From Symbiodinium natans (taxonomy: Eukaryota > Sar > Dinophyceae > Suessiales > Symbiodiniaceae), in NCBI GenBank assembly GCA_905221605.1, contig CAJNDS010002547.1:294458-358457 (forward strand): a stretch of DNA of 64,000 bases. The letters run 5' to 3'. Positions within the stretch are counted from its first letter, which is position 1. The number at the start of each line of letters is the position of its first letter. Positions 37,772-48,014 of this stretch are shown here, in pieces. The notes under the pieces were generated by a model. That model made no database searches. It saw only the letters and a program-made list of their open reading frames with translations, and had not been told where the DNA came from. The position numbers and the translations under genes were made by a program.

Positions 37772-39387
37772 ATCTGTTATGGTTGGGCCAGCGGTCGGCA
37801 GTTGTGGCTCCTTCCCGGCATCTTGCCCGGCATCTTGCGCCATGCAGGGTGAGCTTCCGCTTGTGCCAGAGTGCTTTCTAGAAACTCTGACGAGGCCATG
37901 CATGACGCCAAGAAGGATGCAAGGATCAGAACGCGGATGCCCCAGCATGTTAGCTTGACAGCTCACGCCTGGGTTGCATCACCCGCGCAGCTCCAGGACA
38001 ACTGGTGCCGTCGTCTTTTGTCCATGTCCATGGGGGGGCAGTGGGCGGCCCTGGCCTCAGATGCCTTGGGCCCCAAGCAGTTTTGGTTCTAGTCCTGCAA
38101 CAGTCCAACAGGGGGGTTTCCGAAAGTAGGGGTAGGGTCCTTATTGTAAGGGGATCCTACTATTTGGGAGTCTGTTTATGGAATTTCGTATCGTAAACCC
38201 CTACAATTAATGGTGGAGATGGTTTGGACTTGCTTGGTGGGTTATGCTGGGGGTTGGCGTGTTTCTCTGCAGCTAGCAGGTGGGTCTTAGCCTTTGCAAT
38301 GGCAGAAGCCGAAGAACTCCCTAAGCAAGCCCAAGTCCCCCAAAAACCTCCAGAGGCTTCCCATCTCCCTCCAACAGGTACATGATGGTACAATGTGGTA
38401 CATGACTGAAGACTCCCCCCCCCCTCCGCACCAACAAAGCACCAACAAGACCTCAGCAAGGCAAACGCCCTGATTCCCCTAAATGGATTTTGCACTTCGG
38501 GGTTCTTGCGTCGGGAGCGCGTCCGCGAGGGGCCTCAAGATCGATGATGTTTTTGATAGGTGTTTCCATGTGCTTCCTGAGCTCCTGAGCCCGGACATTC
38601 TCGCCTGGGTGCCGAGTGCATGTCGGGTGTCCTAAACACCGCAAACTGGCAAACAGCAGCATGCTTTTGGCCTCACGGGCGGGTGCCATAAATCGCTGGT
38701 CGGACGAATCGTGCTCTCACGGGTGTTTCAGGGCACTTCTCGAGGCTTTGTGTTGCTCTGCTCTCCGGGCACGGCGTGCACGTTTTCATAGACATTTCTT
38801 CGGGGGGGCTGTTGGACAAGTTGGCTTTTCGCGTGTCCCTTCTGAGCCTCGGTATGCACTTCTCGTGAGGTGCCTGGAGTGCTCCTGAGTGGTCTTTGAG
38901 AGGGTCGTCTTGGGGGTTCTCTATTCAGGTCATCTTGGAGGTGTCTCGACGAGTGCTCTTGGAGGGTTTGAAGCCTTACACTGCTTGGCCGGCATGTTTT
39001 AGAAGAGCTCCCGCGACTCAACCGTGCAATCCTGGCCCAGGTCTGCGATCGGCCTGGCAGGCCTCAATGGTCCAGCCCTGACGGGCCTGGCTCGACCCCT
39101 ACAGACATCGAATGTTCAACGTTTTTTTTGGGTGCTAATTTGCACTCCAAAACCGAAGCATCATTCAACATTGCCCGCGAAATGGAAGCATGTCAAAATG
39201 CTAACTTGGGGTAGGAGTGCCTTGCGGTCAAGGTCCTCCGCCGATGGTTCCACATGTCGCAGGGCGAAAGGACCGGGTGATTTTGCCATGCGCCCCCGGA
39301 TCTGAAGACCAAAAGGTTACAAGGTCGCCTCAACGAACCCCTTTAGCTCCTACTGCTCTCCAATGCCTGAAAATGGCTCAGGATCAA

Positions 39388-39462
39388 GGCGAAGTATGAG
39401 CGCGCGCGCAAGGCCGGTTTGCGCTTGCAGGACAAGTCTTCTACACCCTGTGCTGAGTGTTA
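39388..39462 (+). pseudogene. Copy 1 of C-terminal exon, degraded
   Basis: GAAGTATGAGCGCGCGCGCAAGG... to TGTGCTGA corresponds to the copy 2 exon at 41,428 but lacks the CTG of CTGCAG and so differs in frame. Directly followed by TTAGGGTTTAGGG. Confidence 0.4.
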
Positions 39463-39498
39463 GGGTTTAGGGTTTAGGGTTTAGGTTTAGGGCCTAAC
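39463..39498 (+). repeat. Telomere-like TTTAGGG tract (copy 1 of duplication)
   Basis: Four TTTAGGG-type heptamers, one shortened to TTTAGG, inside the tandem duplication just 3' of the exon stop. Confidence 0.85.
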
Positions 39499-40366
39499 GT
39501 CTCACGAGCAGTGCAAGTGCAGAAGCCAACATCGGCTGCTTGCCACCTCAGTAAAGGGGCTTCGGAAGGTGGAGGGATAGTGGCCTCTAGCACCTATTCC
39601 GAGACACATGGGAGATTGTTTGGAACGTCCGTTCTACACGGGGTTCTTGTTGTCAAAGGTCCGACAAGGGCTGCGAAATTCGAACCGATCTGTTATGGTT
39701 GGGCCAGCGGTCGGCAGTTGTGGTTCCTTCCCGGCATCTTGCGCCATGCAGGATGAGTGGGTTAAGCCGTGCTTTGGTTTAGCGCACAAGGGTTTTCGAT
39801 GGCATGATCTTAGGCACGATTGTATTCAAGCCAAGCGTGGATGGGTGTTTCGGCGCTCCTTTCTCGCGGGGAATGTTTGGACTTCCCCTTGTGCCAGAGT
39901 GCTTTCTAGAAATTCCGACGAGGCCAGGCACGCCAAGAACGATTCACAGATCTTCGAGCGGATGCCCCAGCATGTCAGCTTGACCCCAATGTTGGCGCAG
40001 ACCGAATCACGCCTGCGCTTCATCGCCCGCGCAGCTCCAGGACAAACGCTGATTTGGGCAGTCGGCGGCAAGTGGAGCACCTGCCCTGGCCCCAGATGGC
40101 CCTTCCGAACAAGGGCCGAACGACTGCGTGTGAACCATGAGCTTTAGCCTTGGGCCCCAAGCGCTTTTGGTTCTAGTCCAACAGAGGGGTTTCCGAAATT
40201 AGGGGTAGGGTCCTTATTATAAGGGGATCCTACTATTTGGGAGTCTGTTTATGGAATTTCGTATCGTAAACCCCTACAGTTAATGGTGGAGATGGTTTGG
40301 ACTTGCTTGGTGGGTTATGCTGGGGGTTGGCGTGTTTCTCTGCAGCTAGCAGGTGGGTCTTAGCCT

Positions 40367-40774
40367 TTGCCATGGCAGAAGCCCAAGTCCCCCAAAAACC
40401 TCCAGAGGCTTCCCATCTCCCTCCAACAGGTGCATGACGGTACAATGTGGTACATGACTGAAGACTCCCCCCCCCCCTCCGTGCGAACAAAGCACCAACA
40501 AGGACTCAGCAAGGCAAACGCCCTGATTCCCCTAAATGGTTTTTGCACTTCGGGGTTCTTGCGTCGGGAGCACGGAGAATTAGATCGCGACCGGGCCCCG
40601 CGGGTGTCCGCGAGGGGCTTCAAGATCGATGATGTTTTTGATAGGTGTTTCCATGTGCTTCCTGAGCTCCTGAGCCCGGACATTCTCGCCTGGGTGGAGT
40701 GCATGTCGGGTGTCCTAAACATCGCAAACTGGCAAACAACAGCATGCTTTTGGCCTCACGGGCGGGTGCCATAA
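40367..40774 (+). CDS. Candidate exon in copy 2 of the tandem duplication
   Basis: A 135-codon open frame whose 3' half (RGFKIDDVFDRCFHVLPELL then SPDILAWVECMSGVLNIANW) is coding-like, rich in Asp, Leu and Trp. Copy 1 shows the same words but with a CCG insertion and frame breaks. Family not recognised; the 5' half may be intron. Confidence 0.3.
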   Translation: MPWQKPKSPKNLQRLPISLQQVHDGTMWYMTEDSPPPSVRTKHQQGLSKANALIPLNGFCTSGFLRREHGELDRDRAPRVSARGFKIDDVFDRCFHVLPELLSPDILAWVECMSGVLNIANWQTTACFWPHGRVP

Positions 40775-41427
40775 ATCGCTCTCGCCGTTCCGTGCACATG
40801 CATACTCGGTCGGACGAATCGTGCTCTCACGGGTGCCTCAGGGCACTTCTCGAGGCTTTGTGTTGCTCTGCTCCGGGCACGGTGTGCACGTTTTCATAGA
40901 CATTTTTTCGGGGGCTGTTGGACAAGTTGGCTTTTCGCGTGTCCCTTCTGAGCCCCGGTCTCTGCGTGCGCTTCTCGTGAGGTGCCTGGAGTGCTCCTGA
41001 GTGGTCTTTGAGAGGGTCATCTTGGGGGTTCTCTATTAAGGTCATCTTGGAGGTGTCTCGGCGGGTGCTCCTGGAGGGTTAGAAGCCTTACACTGCTTGG
41101 GGCCTACGCCGGCCTATTTTAGAGAGCTCCCCCGACTCAACCGTGGAATCCTGGCCCAGGTATGGGACCTTCCTGGCAGGCCTCAATCGTCCAGCCCTGA
41201 AGGGCCTGGCTCGACCCCTACAGGCATCGAATTTTCAACGCCTTCTTGTTTTTTAAAGTAAACAATCCCGTCAACATGCTAACTTGGGGTAGGAGTGCCT
41301 TGCGGTCAAGGTCTTCCGCCGATGGTTCGAGATGTCGCAGGACGAAAAGACTGGCCCCGAGATGAGATCCGCATGGTGAGCTTAAAGATCTCTTGGTGTC
41401 ATAGTTCCTACCGCTCAGGATCAGGGC

Positions 41428-41494
41428 GGAGTATGAGCGCGAGCGCGAGGCCGGTTTGCGCTTGCTGCAGGAAGTCTTCTACACCCTGCGCTGA
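41428..41494 (+). CDS. Candidate C-terminal exon, coiled coil
   Basis: After CAGGGCG the frame reads EYEREREAGLRLLQEVFYTL then Arg and TGA. Helical, charged and short. Immediately followed by a TTTAGGG tract. Probably the 3' end of a gene in the coiled-coil exon family. Confidence 0.4.
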
Positions 41495-41496
41495 AT

Positions 41497-41545
41497 GTTA
41501 GGGTTTAGGGTTTAGGGCTTAGGGTTCCGGATTTAGGGCCTAACA
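41497..41545 (+). repeat. Telomere-like TTTAGGG tract (copy 2 of duplication)
   Basis: TTAGGGTTTAGGGTTTAGGG with degenerate heptamers (CTTAGGG, ATTTAGGG) after it. Confidence 0.85.
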
Positions 41546-41728
41546 TCTCACGAGCAGTGCAAGTGCAGAAGCCAGCATCGGTTGCTTGCCAGGGGCTTCG
41601 GACGGTGGAGGGATAGTGGCCTCTAGCACCTGATTCCGAGACGCATGGGAGACTGTTTTGAACGTCCGTTCTACACAGGGTTCTTGTTGTCAAAAGTCCG
41701 ACAAGGGCGCCGAAATTCGAACCGTTCC

Positions 41729-42239
41729 CACATGCACATGAATGAGGTGCAGTTGGAGGAAATGGCAAAGCAACAGCAGATGAACGAGACGAGAGGGATG
41801 ATACAAACCCCCGGTACTGAAAAGTAAAGAGAAGTGCCCCGAGATGATCAGATGTGCGTTTTGCTCGATAAAACGAAAAGAGTAACAATAATGCTAAAAC
41901 TCGAGAAAAACGACAAGAGTAAACAAGAACAATAACGTAATTCAGGGATATCTTCCGGTATAGGGGCTTTTCACGCATCCTCCGTCGAGGAAAAAGGAGG
42001 CTTGATCTCGACCGTTTGAGAGCTTTATGCCTGGAGATTCTTAGCTTCGGTGGCTCAGGGAGGACCACTTTGAGAGCCGGTGCGGCCGGGTAGGGGGTCG
42101 GAATGTGAGGTTTGGAGCGATGGGCTTAAGGTTTAGTAGCCAAATTCCGTGTCTATCACCTGCGCAGGTTTCGCAGCTGGTTTTCAAGCTTTTTCAAGCG
42201 AAGCATGTTTTAAGTTTTAAGCAGTTGTAGGTCAACCTA
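41729..42239. other. Spacer with possible coiled-coil exon fragment
   Basis: 41,730-41,812 reads HMHMNEVQLEEMAKQQQMNE, coiled-coil-like, then a stop at 41,826. The rest is AT-richer sequence without a gene. Confidence 0.35.
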
Positions 42240-42392
42240 GAGCTATATGGTCAGCCGTTTCAGAACGCAACATGTCCTAATTTGCTTATCACCCATGGGG
42301 CTTTAAATCGGCTTGTTGGACTCCAAAGCAAGTTCCAAAACATCCAAATTCCCATCAAAAAGGGTGGTTTAAGTAAATTGAGATGCTTGGGA
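42240..42392 (+). repeat. Direct repeat L flanking minisatellite block
   Basis: About 152 bp from AGCTATATGGTCAGCCGTTT through AAATTGAGATGCTTGGGACA, repeated at 44,610-44,762 with a few changes. The copies bracket 2.2 kb of minisatellite DNA, like the arms of a composite or the LTRs of a decayed element. Confidence 0.85.
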
Positions 42393-44609
42393 CACTAGAG
42401 CAAGTCCTGCTTCCTCACGGGTGAGTCCGGCTTCCTCAGGAGAGGTTTTGGCTGGGACTAAGGCAAACTTTGCTTCCTGACCAGAGCTCGTGGGTGGGAC
42501 ACTAAGCTCCTCACAAGAGCTATTGAAACCCTCCCTGGTCGCCCAGGCGGGGTTTTGGAGATTGCCAAAATGTCTGTGTTTGGCTTAGAGTTCAAAGAGC
42601 TGTTGCTTTTGGCGCGAGTTCTTTGGTCAAGTTCAACGAGCTGTTTATGCGCGAGCTATTCTGTCAAGTTCAAAGAGCTGTTTTTGGCGCGAGCTTCTCT
42701 GGTCAAGTTGAAAGAGTTGTTCTTGCCCGAGCCTTCTGGTCGAGTTCAAAGAGCTTTTCTGGCGCGAGCTGTAGGGTCAAACCGCCCTCTTTGAGGGGAC
42801 GGGTTAGGGAGCCACAATTACGTTGCCAGCCTACGTTTTTGGGCATCTTGAGCTAGCTATTCATGGCTTTTCCCAACTCTGCTTGCTTTTCGAAAATATT
42901 TCATCTTGAGCTAGCTATTCAAGGCTTTCCCAACTCTGCTTGCTCATCGAAAATGTTTCAAGTTTGAAGAGTTGTTTTTGGCGCGAGCTATTTGGTCAAG
43001 TTCAAAGAGCTGTTTTTTCGCGAGCTATATGGTCGGTCCCCAAAAAGCAGGATGGAGTTGAACACGCTCGCCCCCAAAAACTTGAAACCTTATGAAGCAA
43101 ATCCAGCTTCCTCACGAGAGCTATCGGGTGGGACACTAAAGCAAGTGTTGCTTCCTCACGAGAGCTTTTGGCTGGGACACTGAAGCAAACCCTGCTTATT
43201 GACGAGAGCTCTTGGGTTGGACATGGTTGGACACTAAGCAAATCCTGCTTCCTCACAAGACCCATTGAAACGGCGGGGTTTTGGAGATTGCCAAAATTTC
43301 GACCCGGGAGCGCAAAATCATCACTTTGCCACAGCGCGGAGCGTGTTTTATCAGGTACTACACCGCGTTTCGTGTGGAAAACAGCGAGAGCGTGTGGCGT
43401 GTAGCATCTTGTACCTGACTAAAACTGAAAGGTACATGAACTTGTTTAATGTGAGGGAAAAGGGGTCCGAACTAGGCTTCCAGCGACATCGCGGCGCGTG
43501 TAGTGGATACTTTACCGTGCAGGTGGACCGACCCAAATTCTGCATGTTGACACAGCGCGGAGCGTGTAGTAGCTATGTTTCGCATGCGGGCCTCGAAATC
43601 GATGAGTTGGCGTGCTCTTGGGGAGCGCTCCATCCCCCACACTCCCTCGCACCCCCCACATCAATGTGGAAGCATGCTCATGAGGCTTGATGCGAGAATG
43701 GCTGTGTTGATTCCTTCGGAACACTGCTTTGCAACATTGCTGTGGGGGGGAGCGGGTAACAGGTGTCCTTCAAATTCAAAGAGCTGTGTTGGCGCGAGCT
43801 ATTTGGTCAAGTTCAAAGAGCTGTTTTGGCGTGACGGGTTATGGAGCGACGATTACGTTACCAGGACAGCTTTTTGGGCGTCTTGAGCCAGCTATACAAG
43901 GCATTTCATAACTCTGCTTGCTCTTCAAAAGTGTTTCAAGTTCAAAAAGCTCCTTTGGCGCGAGCTATTTGGTCTCAATTTACTCAAACCACCCTCCTGT
44001 TGCGTGCGGTCCCCAAGAAGCAGGATGCTAGTTGAACACGCTCTTAAACCAGGTGTCTGTCGTATGTCCCTCCCTTCGTGCTCGGCAAACCCTATAAACC
44101 CTTACGGTCCCCAAAACCTGAAACCTTAAAAAGCGAATCCGGCTTTCTAACGAGAGCTATCGGGTGGGACACTAAACCCTGTAACCCCTTACGGTCCCCA
44201 AAACTTGAAACGTTATAAAGCAAATCCGGCTTCCTCACGAAAGCTATTAGGTGGGACACTAAAGCAAGAGCTTCGGGGTGGGACACTAAAACGTCTCGTT
44301 GAACTTGACCAAATGGCTCGCGCCAAAAAGCTATTTGAACTTGACCAAATAGCTCGCGCCAAAGGAGCTCTTGAAACTTGAAACGCATTTGAAGAGCAAG
44401 CAGAGTTATGAAAATACTTGTATAGCTGGCTCATGACCGAATAGCTCGCGCCAAATTGCTCTTAGAACTTGACCAAATAGCTCGTGCCAAAATATACTGT
44501 TTTTTGAACTCTTGGTGAGGGCCCCACACGTTTGTCGTATGTCCCCTCCCTTGGTGCTCGTGGGGCTTGGTGAAGTTCAAAGAGCTTCTTTGCCGCGAGA
44601 TTTGGCGCG
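42393..44609. repeat. Mixed minisatellite block with inverted segment
   Basis: Two unit types intermix. Unit 1, ~36 bp: TTGGCGCGAGCTATTTGGTC + AAGTTCAAAGAGCTGTT, forward at 42,600-42,780, 42,962-43,035 and 43,770-43,975, and reverse-complemented at 44,290-44,500. Unit 2: CTTCCTCACGAGAGCT + TTGGGTGGGACACTAAAGCAA, at 42,410-42,510, 43,095-43,265 and 44,140-44,290. The translation FKELF-ARAIWS repeats are a by-product. A distinct sub-block at 43,300-43,600 repeats ACAGCGCGGAGCGTGT. Confidence 0.85.
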
Positions 44610-44762
44610 AGCTATATGGTCAGCCGTTTCAGAACGCAACATGTCCTAATTTGCTTCTGACCCGATGGTGCTTTAAACCGGCTTGTTGGACTCCAAAGCA
44701 AATTCCAAAACGTCCAAATTCCCATCAAAAAGGGTGGTTTAAGTAAATTGAGATGTTTGGGA
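44610..44762 (+). repeat. Direct repeat R flanking minisatellite block
   Basis: Second copy of 42,240-42,392 in the same orientation. Confidence 0.85.
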
Positions 44763-45190
44763 CAGTTTGAAAAACCGCGGGAAGACGTTTCTACTGGGGG
44801 ATCCTTGGAAGCTTCAGACTTTAGACCTCGAAACTGGTCCACTATGGTTGTAACCTCTCACTCTGATATGTTTTCCTAACATTGGCATTTCCAGGAGCAT
44901 TGTTGCCATTTTGTTGTGTTGCTGCTGGTTGTCGCTATTCTGGCTGGCGGTGGTGATGGTCGTGGTGGAGAGAAGCCCTGCGCCCGAACACCCCAAAATC
45001 CTGAACCCCAAGCCTTGGGGCCCAAGGCCCTAGACCCTTGTTGCAGGCTGCCCTGGTCAACTCCGTCAAGAGCTGGGTGTCCCTTGCGCGGAGTCGCTGG
45101 CTCAGCCAACGATGTTGCACATGTGGGCTTAAGGCGACCGTTTAGGTGCAAGAAGGCACAGAAGTCTGAATAAGTCGTGTCAGGGTCTCA
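44763..45190. other. Spacer, no gene recognised
   Basis: Short frames without domains. GGCTTGGGGCCCAAGGCC is a palindrome-rich patch near 45,010. Confidence 0.4.
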
Positions 45191-45195
45191 CCCTC

Positions 45196-45271
45196 TAGCT
45201 GGCTTCGAAAGGAGTTCTACGCCATCTTGAGGCACCAATGTGCCGCAATGCGTGTACAGCTCCTGGAAGCC
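45196..45271 (+). CDS. Candidate coiled-coil exon F
   Basis: Reads RKEFYAILRHQCAAMRVQLL then EAQ, followed by GTGTGCC (donor-like). Same style as the other small coiled-coil exons. Confidence 0.35.
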
Positions 45272-45712
45272 CAGGTGTGCCTTGCGAATTGCATGTCCTT
45301 GAGAAGCTTCACGCGGCGAGGGTCCAACCTAGTTTGACACTTTGAGGCCGTCCTTCTAGAATCGGGGGTGGATGCCGAGGCGAGAAAGCCGAACGAGACA
45401 AGGAGAAGGAGGACACGCGCGCCCATGGGGCAGAATGCTCCACGAGCCTTTTGAGAGCAGCCGCGGGTTCGACATCGCTTTGGAAAACCACAAACTTAGT
45501 TTCTTTTTTGTTCCCTTCCCTGGTCGCTGCCCTGCTTCTTCCTGGGCAGCCTGGCTTCGACTTGCACTAAGTCGGGAATGACTTTGACCTGGCAGGACGT
45601 CCTCGCTCAGCAGAAAGCCCACTGGGAGGTCCCCACATGGCCCACATGTGGCGTAAGGGTACATTGGGTACATGTCTGGCTTCCGGGACGACTAACGGGT
45701 TCCACTTTCATC

Positions 45713-45810
45713 CAGTGAACCTTGAGAAAGCTGTAGAGGCGGAGGCAGACCGATTGCGGAACCTGCATGAGAAGGACCATGCCTTGGGCCTTGGGCTGGG
45801 CTGTTAGGCT
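45713..45810 (+). CDS. Candidate coiled-coil exon E
   Basis: Preceded by CATCCAG. Reads VNLEKAVEAEADRLRNLHEK then DHALGLGLG to TAG, an acidic/basic amphipathic helix. Confidence 0.35.
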
Positions 45811-46127
45811 TGTGGCGATGGGGCCCTTGCCATGATTTTTTAAACAGTAGTTGTGGTAGTTGATTCTCTGTTCCGTACAAAGGTGATTAAGATGTGTGTC
45901 TCAGATATTCCAGGGGAGGCACAAGTCTCCCCTGCCTTGTGGCCTTTTGTGGGAGGAAGTATCCTTGATAGAGACCACTTGTCGAGTCCTCGAAGCAAAC
46001 TGTCCTGTCTTTATGGATCCGGATCAGTGCCGCCCCTCGTCCAACGGGATCAGGTGCAATTTGAGTCTTGAAGAAGGGGAAGATTTCCCCTAAACCTCTT
46101 CCCTGATTCCTAAGCCGCAAGCCCCAA

Positions 46128-46205
46128 GCGAAAGGAGCTCCGAGCCACCTTGGACGAGAAGGAGCATTTGCAGGCCGCAGCGCAAGCCACGCAGGGGCCT
46201 CAGGG
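46128..46205 (+). CDS. Candidate coiled-coil exon D, copy 2
   Basis: KRKELRATLDEKEHLQAAAQ then ATQGPQG; see the copy at 36,627. A GT microsatellite follows both. Confidence 0.4.
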
Positions 46206-46244
46206 TGCACGTGAAATTTCCGCGCTCGTCCCTGTGTGTGTGTG

Positions 46245-46472
46245 TGTGTGGCGGGTGCCAATCAATCGCTCTCGCCGTTCCGTGCACATTGCATACTCGG
46301 TCGGACGAATCGTGCTCTCACGGGTGCCTCAGGGCACTTCTCGAGGCTTTGTGGTGCTCTGCTCCGGGCATGGCGTGCACGTTTTCATAGACATTTCTTC
46401 GGAGGCTGTTGGACAAGTTGGCTTTTCGCGCGTCCCTTCTGAGCCTCGGTCTCTGCATGCGCTTCTCGTGAG
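46245..46472 (+). repeat. Third, partial copy of the 1.9-2.0 kb duplication
   Basis: GCGGGTGCCA...CGCTCTCGCCGTTCCGTGCAC through GCGCTTCTCGTGAGGT matches 38,680-38,870 and 40,760-40,985. It is joined directly to the copy of the 31.2-kb block, so two duplications abut here. Confidence 0.82.
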
Positions 46473-47222
46473 GTCGCCAAGGAACTAATAATTAGACCGT
46501 TGCATTTTTTGAATAGGAATCCAACTGTGAGCCCTGAGTTCAACCGGCAGAGACAGCAGAGACGACCCGAATAGCCGCACGCGGACTTTTGAGATCTTTT
46601 TTCCTGACTCAGTACTGTTCATGGGAAGCCTCGTCACAAGTCGGACAGCATCCTCCACGTGGCCGGGGGGGGGGGCGGCCCACACGTAAGTCGTCAAGAT
46701 GCCAGACGTTGTCAGCCTCAGGTATGAGGACGCGTGCCAGAAGCATCAGCGGCTACAGCGAGTCGAGGCCGAAAACGCAGCCCTCCGTGCTGAGAAGCGC
46801 GTGTTGGAGCAGCGGCTCCTGGGTGTGAAGCATGTGCTGCAACCTTGTGATGTCCTTTCGTTCCCAAAGATGTTTGCAGCTACGGCCCATGACTCCATGA
46901 CTGCCGACTGCAGAAACCTGCAGAGCGAAACCAGCTGAGGCTCTGCCAGGGGGATGCCGAGTTGTTTGAAGCCAAGGAGTGGCTGATGAGTGAGTTCATA
47001 CGGTGACTCGCCAACCTCAGGGTGATCAAGCACTTCTTATCGATACTTGCGTGTGTGAAGAGTCTTCAGGGTCCCCGCAAAAGATGGCATTCTTGAATCT
47101 GTCGCCCGATCCCCAAGTTCAGTTCAATGAGAGGTTCTTGGAGCATGGCAGTGGCAGCCCAGGCACTGCGCTCTCCAAAAAGAGTTGGAGCGGGAGCGCA
47201 AGATCAGCAGCGGCGCGGGCGG
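46473..47222 (+). repeat. Duplicated coiled-coil exon block, copy 2
   Basis: Matches 31,191-31,875, with a ~100-bp insertion at ~46,588-46,688 (AGATCTTTTTTCC...G-run) and a 24-bp deletion inside the A exon. It ends abruptly where exon C4 is cut off by CGGGCGGCCC. Confidence 0.82.
46699..46876 (+). CDS. Candidate coiled-coil exon A4
   Basis: MPDVVSLRYEDACQKHQRLQ then RVEAENAALRAEKRVLEQRL. Copy of exon A1 lacking the LTVLV segment. Exon B4 follows at 46,917-46,991 and a truncated C4 at ~47,160-47,222. Confidence 0.45.
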
Positions 47223-47800
47223 CCCACTTTGAGAGCCGCGGCTACTGTGGAGAAAAGCATCCCGGCCCAAAATCCCAAAAAACCTGCAAACCCCTAAACC
47301 TGAGAGATGCTGTGCCTACTGTAGGGGTTGGCAAAGTTACTAACATAATTCCCTTATTGTCGCTATATCATTTTACTGTCATAACCTCCGTATAGTTACA
47401 AACATGATTCCCTTATGGCCCTTATATAATTACTAACATTTTTCCGGTATGATCCCTACACGATTATACGAAAGAACCCAATGCCCTATTCTAATGACTC
47501 AGGCTCCTTTGTTACTCTCAACCTGAGTTTCTTTCGGCTTGCATACCGATTGGGTGCATGTTTCCTTTTTTTGTTTATAGAGTTTCGAGTTACAGCCAGT
47601 GGTGCTACGGACTACAGGTGAAGGGCGGGTTTAGGTTTTGACAGCGTCATACATAAAGACACCACCATCCATCATGATTGAACTGCAGACGGTTTCGGGA
47701 TGTTTGGGGCTCGCTGGGCTTGTGGGTTCTCAGGTGAACCGTAAAGCTCAAGCCCCCCAAGCGCCCACATACCCTTTAACCCCTCAAAAAAAGCGTTCTA
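47223..47800. other. Spacer, no gene recognised
   Basis: AT-richer, with repeated TTCCCTTAT/ACTAACAT words at 47,335-47,450. No coding signal. Confidence 0.4.
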
Positions 47801-47870
47801 AGCCCCAAACCCTAAAGACCTCGAAGGCGGCAAAAACCCTAAACCCTAAACCCGAAACCCTAAACGTCCG
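47801..47870 (-). repeat. Telomere-like CCCTAAA tract
   Basis: Degenerate CCCTAAA words (CCCCAAACCCTAAAG...AACCCTAAACCCTAAACCC). Confidence 0.8.
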
Positions 47871-47967
47871 CCCCAATGACGCCCCTTTGCCGGCCCCAGG
47901 CTTTGTCCATAAGACATCCAGCACAAAGTCCCCTGTGGCCTGCAGAGGCTCCTCAAAATCCGTCCTT

Positions 47968-48014
47968 TGGGTTTAGGGTTTAGGGTTTAAGGTTTAGGGT
48001 TTAGGGTTTAGGGA
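47968..48014 (+). repeat. Telomere-like TTTAGGG tract
   Basis: Six heptamers with one TTTAAGG variant. Confidence 0.9.

Larger units (their letters stand above)
37772..39687 (+). repeat. 1.9-2.0 kb tandem duplication, copy 1
   Basis: Starts at CTGTTATGGTTGGGCCAGCG and ends at TCCGACAAGGG...GAAATTCGAACC. The same order of landmarks recurs in copy 2: GTGCCAGAGTGCTTTCTAGA (37,863/39,893), GGGGTAGGGTCCTTATT (38,129/40,201), GGAATTTCGTATCGTAAACC (38,179/40,255), ATCGATGATGTTTTTGATAG (38,540/40,624), then a telomere-like tract (39,460/41,497). Copies differ by indels and substitutions. Copy 1 has frame breaks in the exon open in copy 2. Confidence 0.88.
39688..41728 (+). repeat. 1.9-2.0 kb tandem duplication, copy 2
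   Basis: Head-to-tail copy of 37,772-39,687. The offset rises from 1.92 kb at the left to 2.04 kb at the right because of indels. A third, partial relative is at 46,245-46,472. Confidence 0.88.

Noticed and set aside
42555-42856. Repeat protein with FKELF-ARA motif
   Set aside because: Arises from reading the 36-bp minisatellite; the frame is not kept between blocks and the unit is inverted elsewhere.
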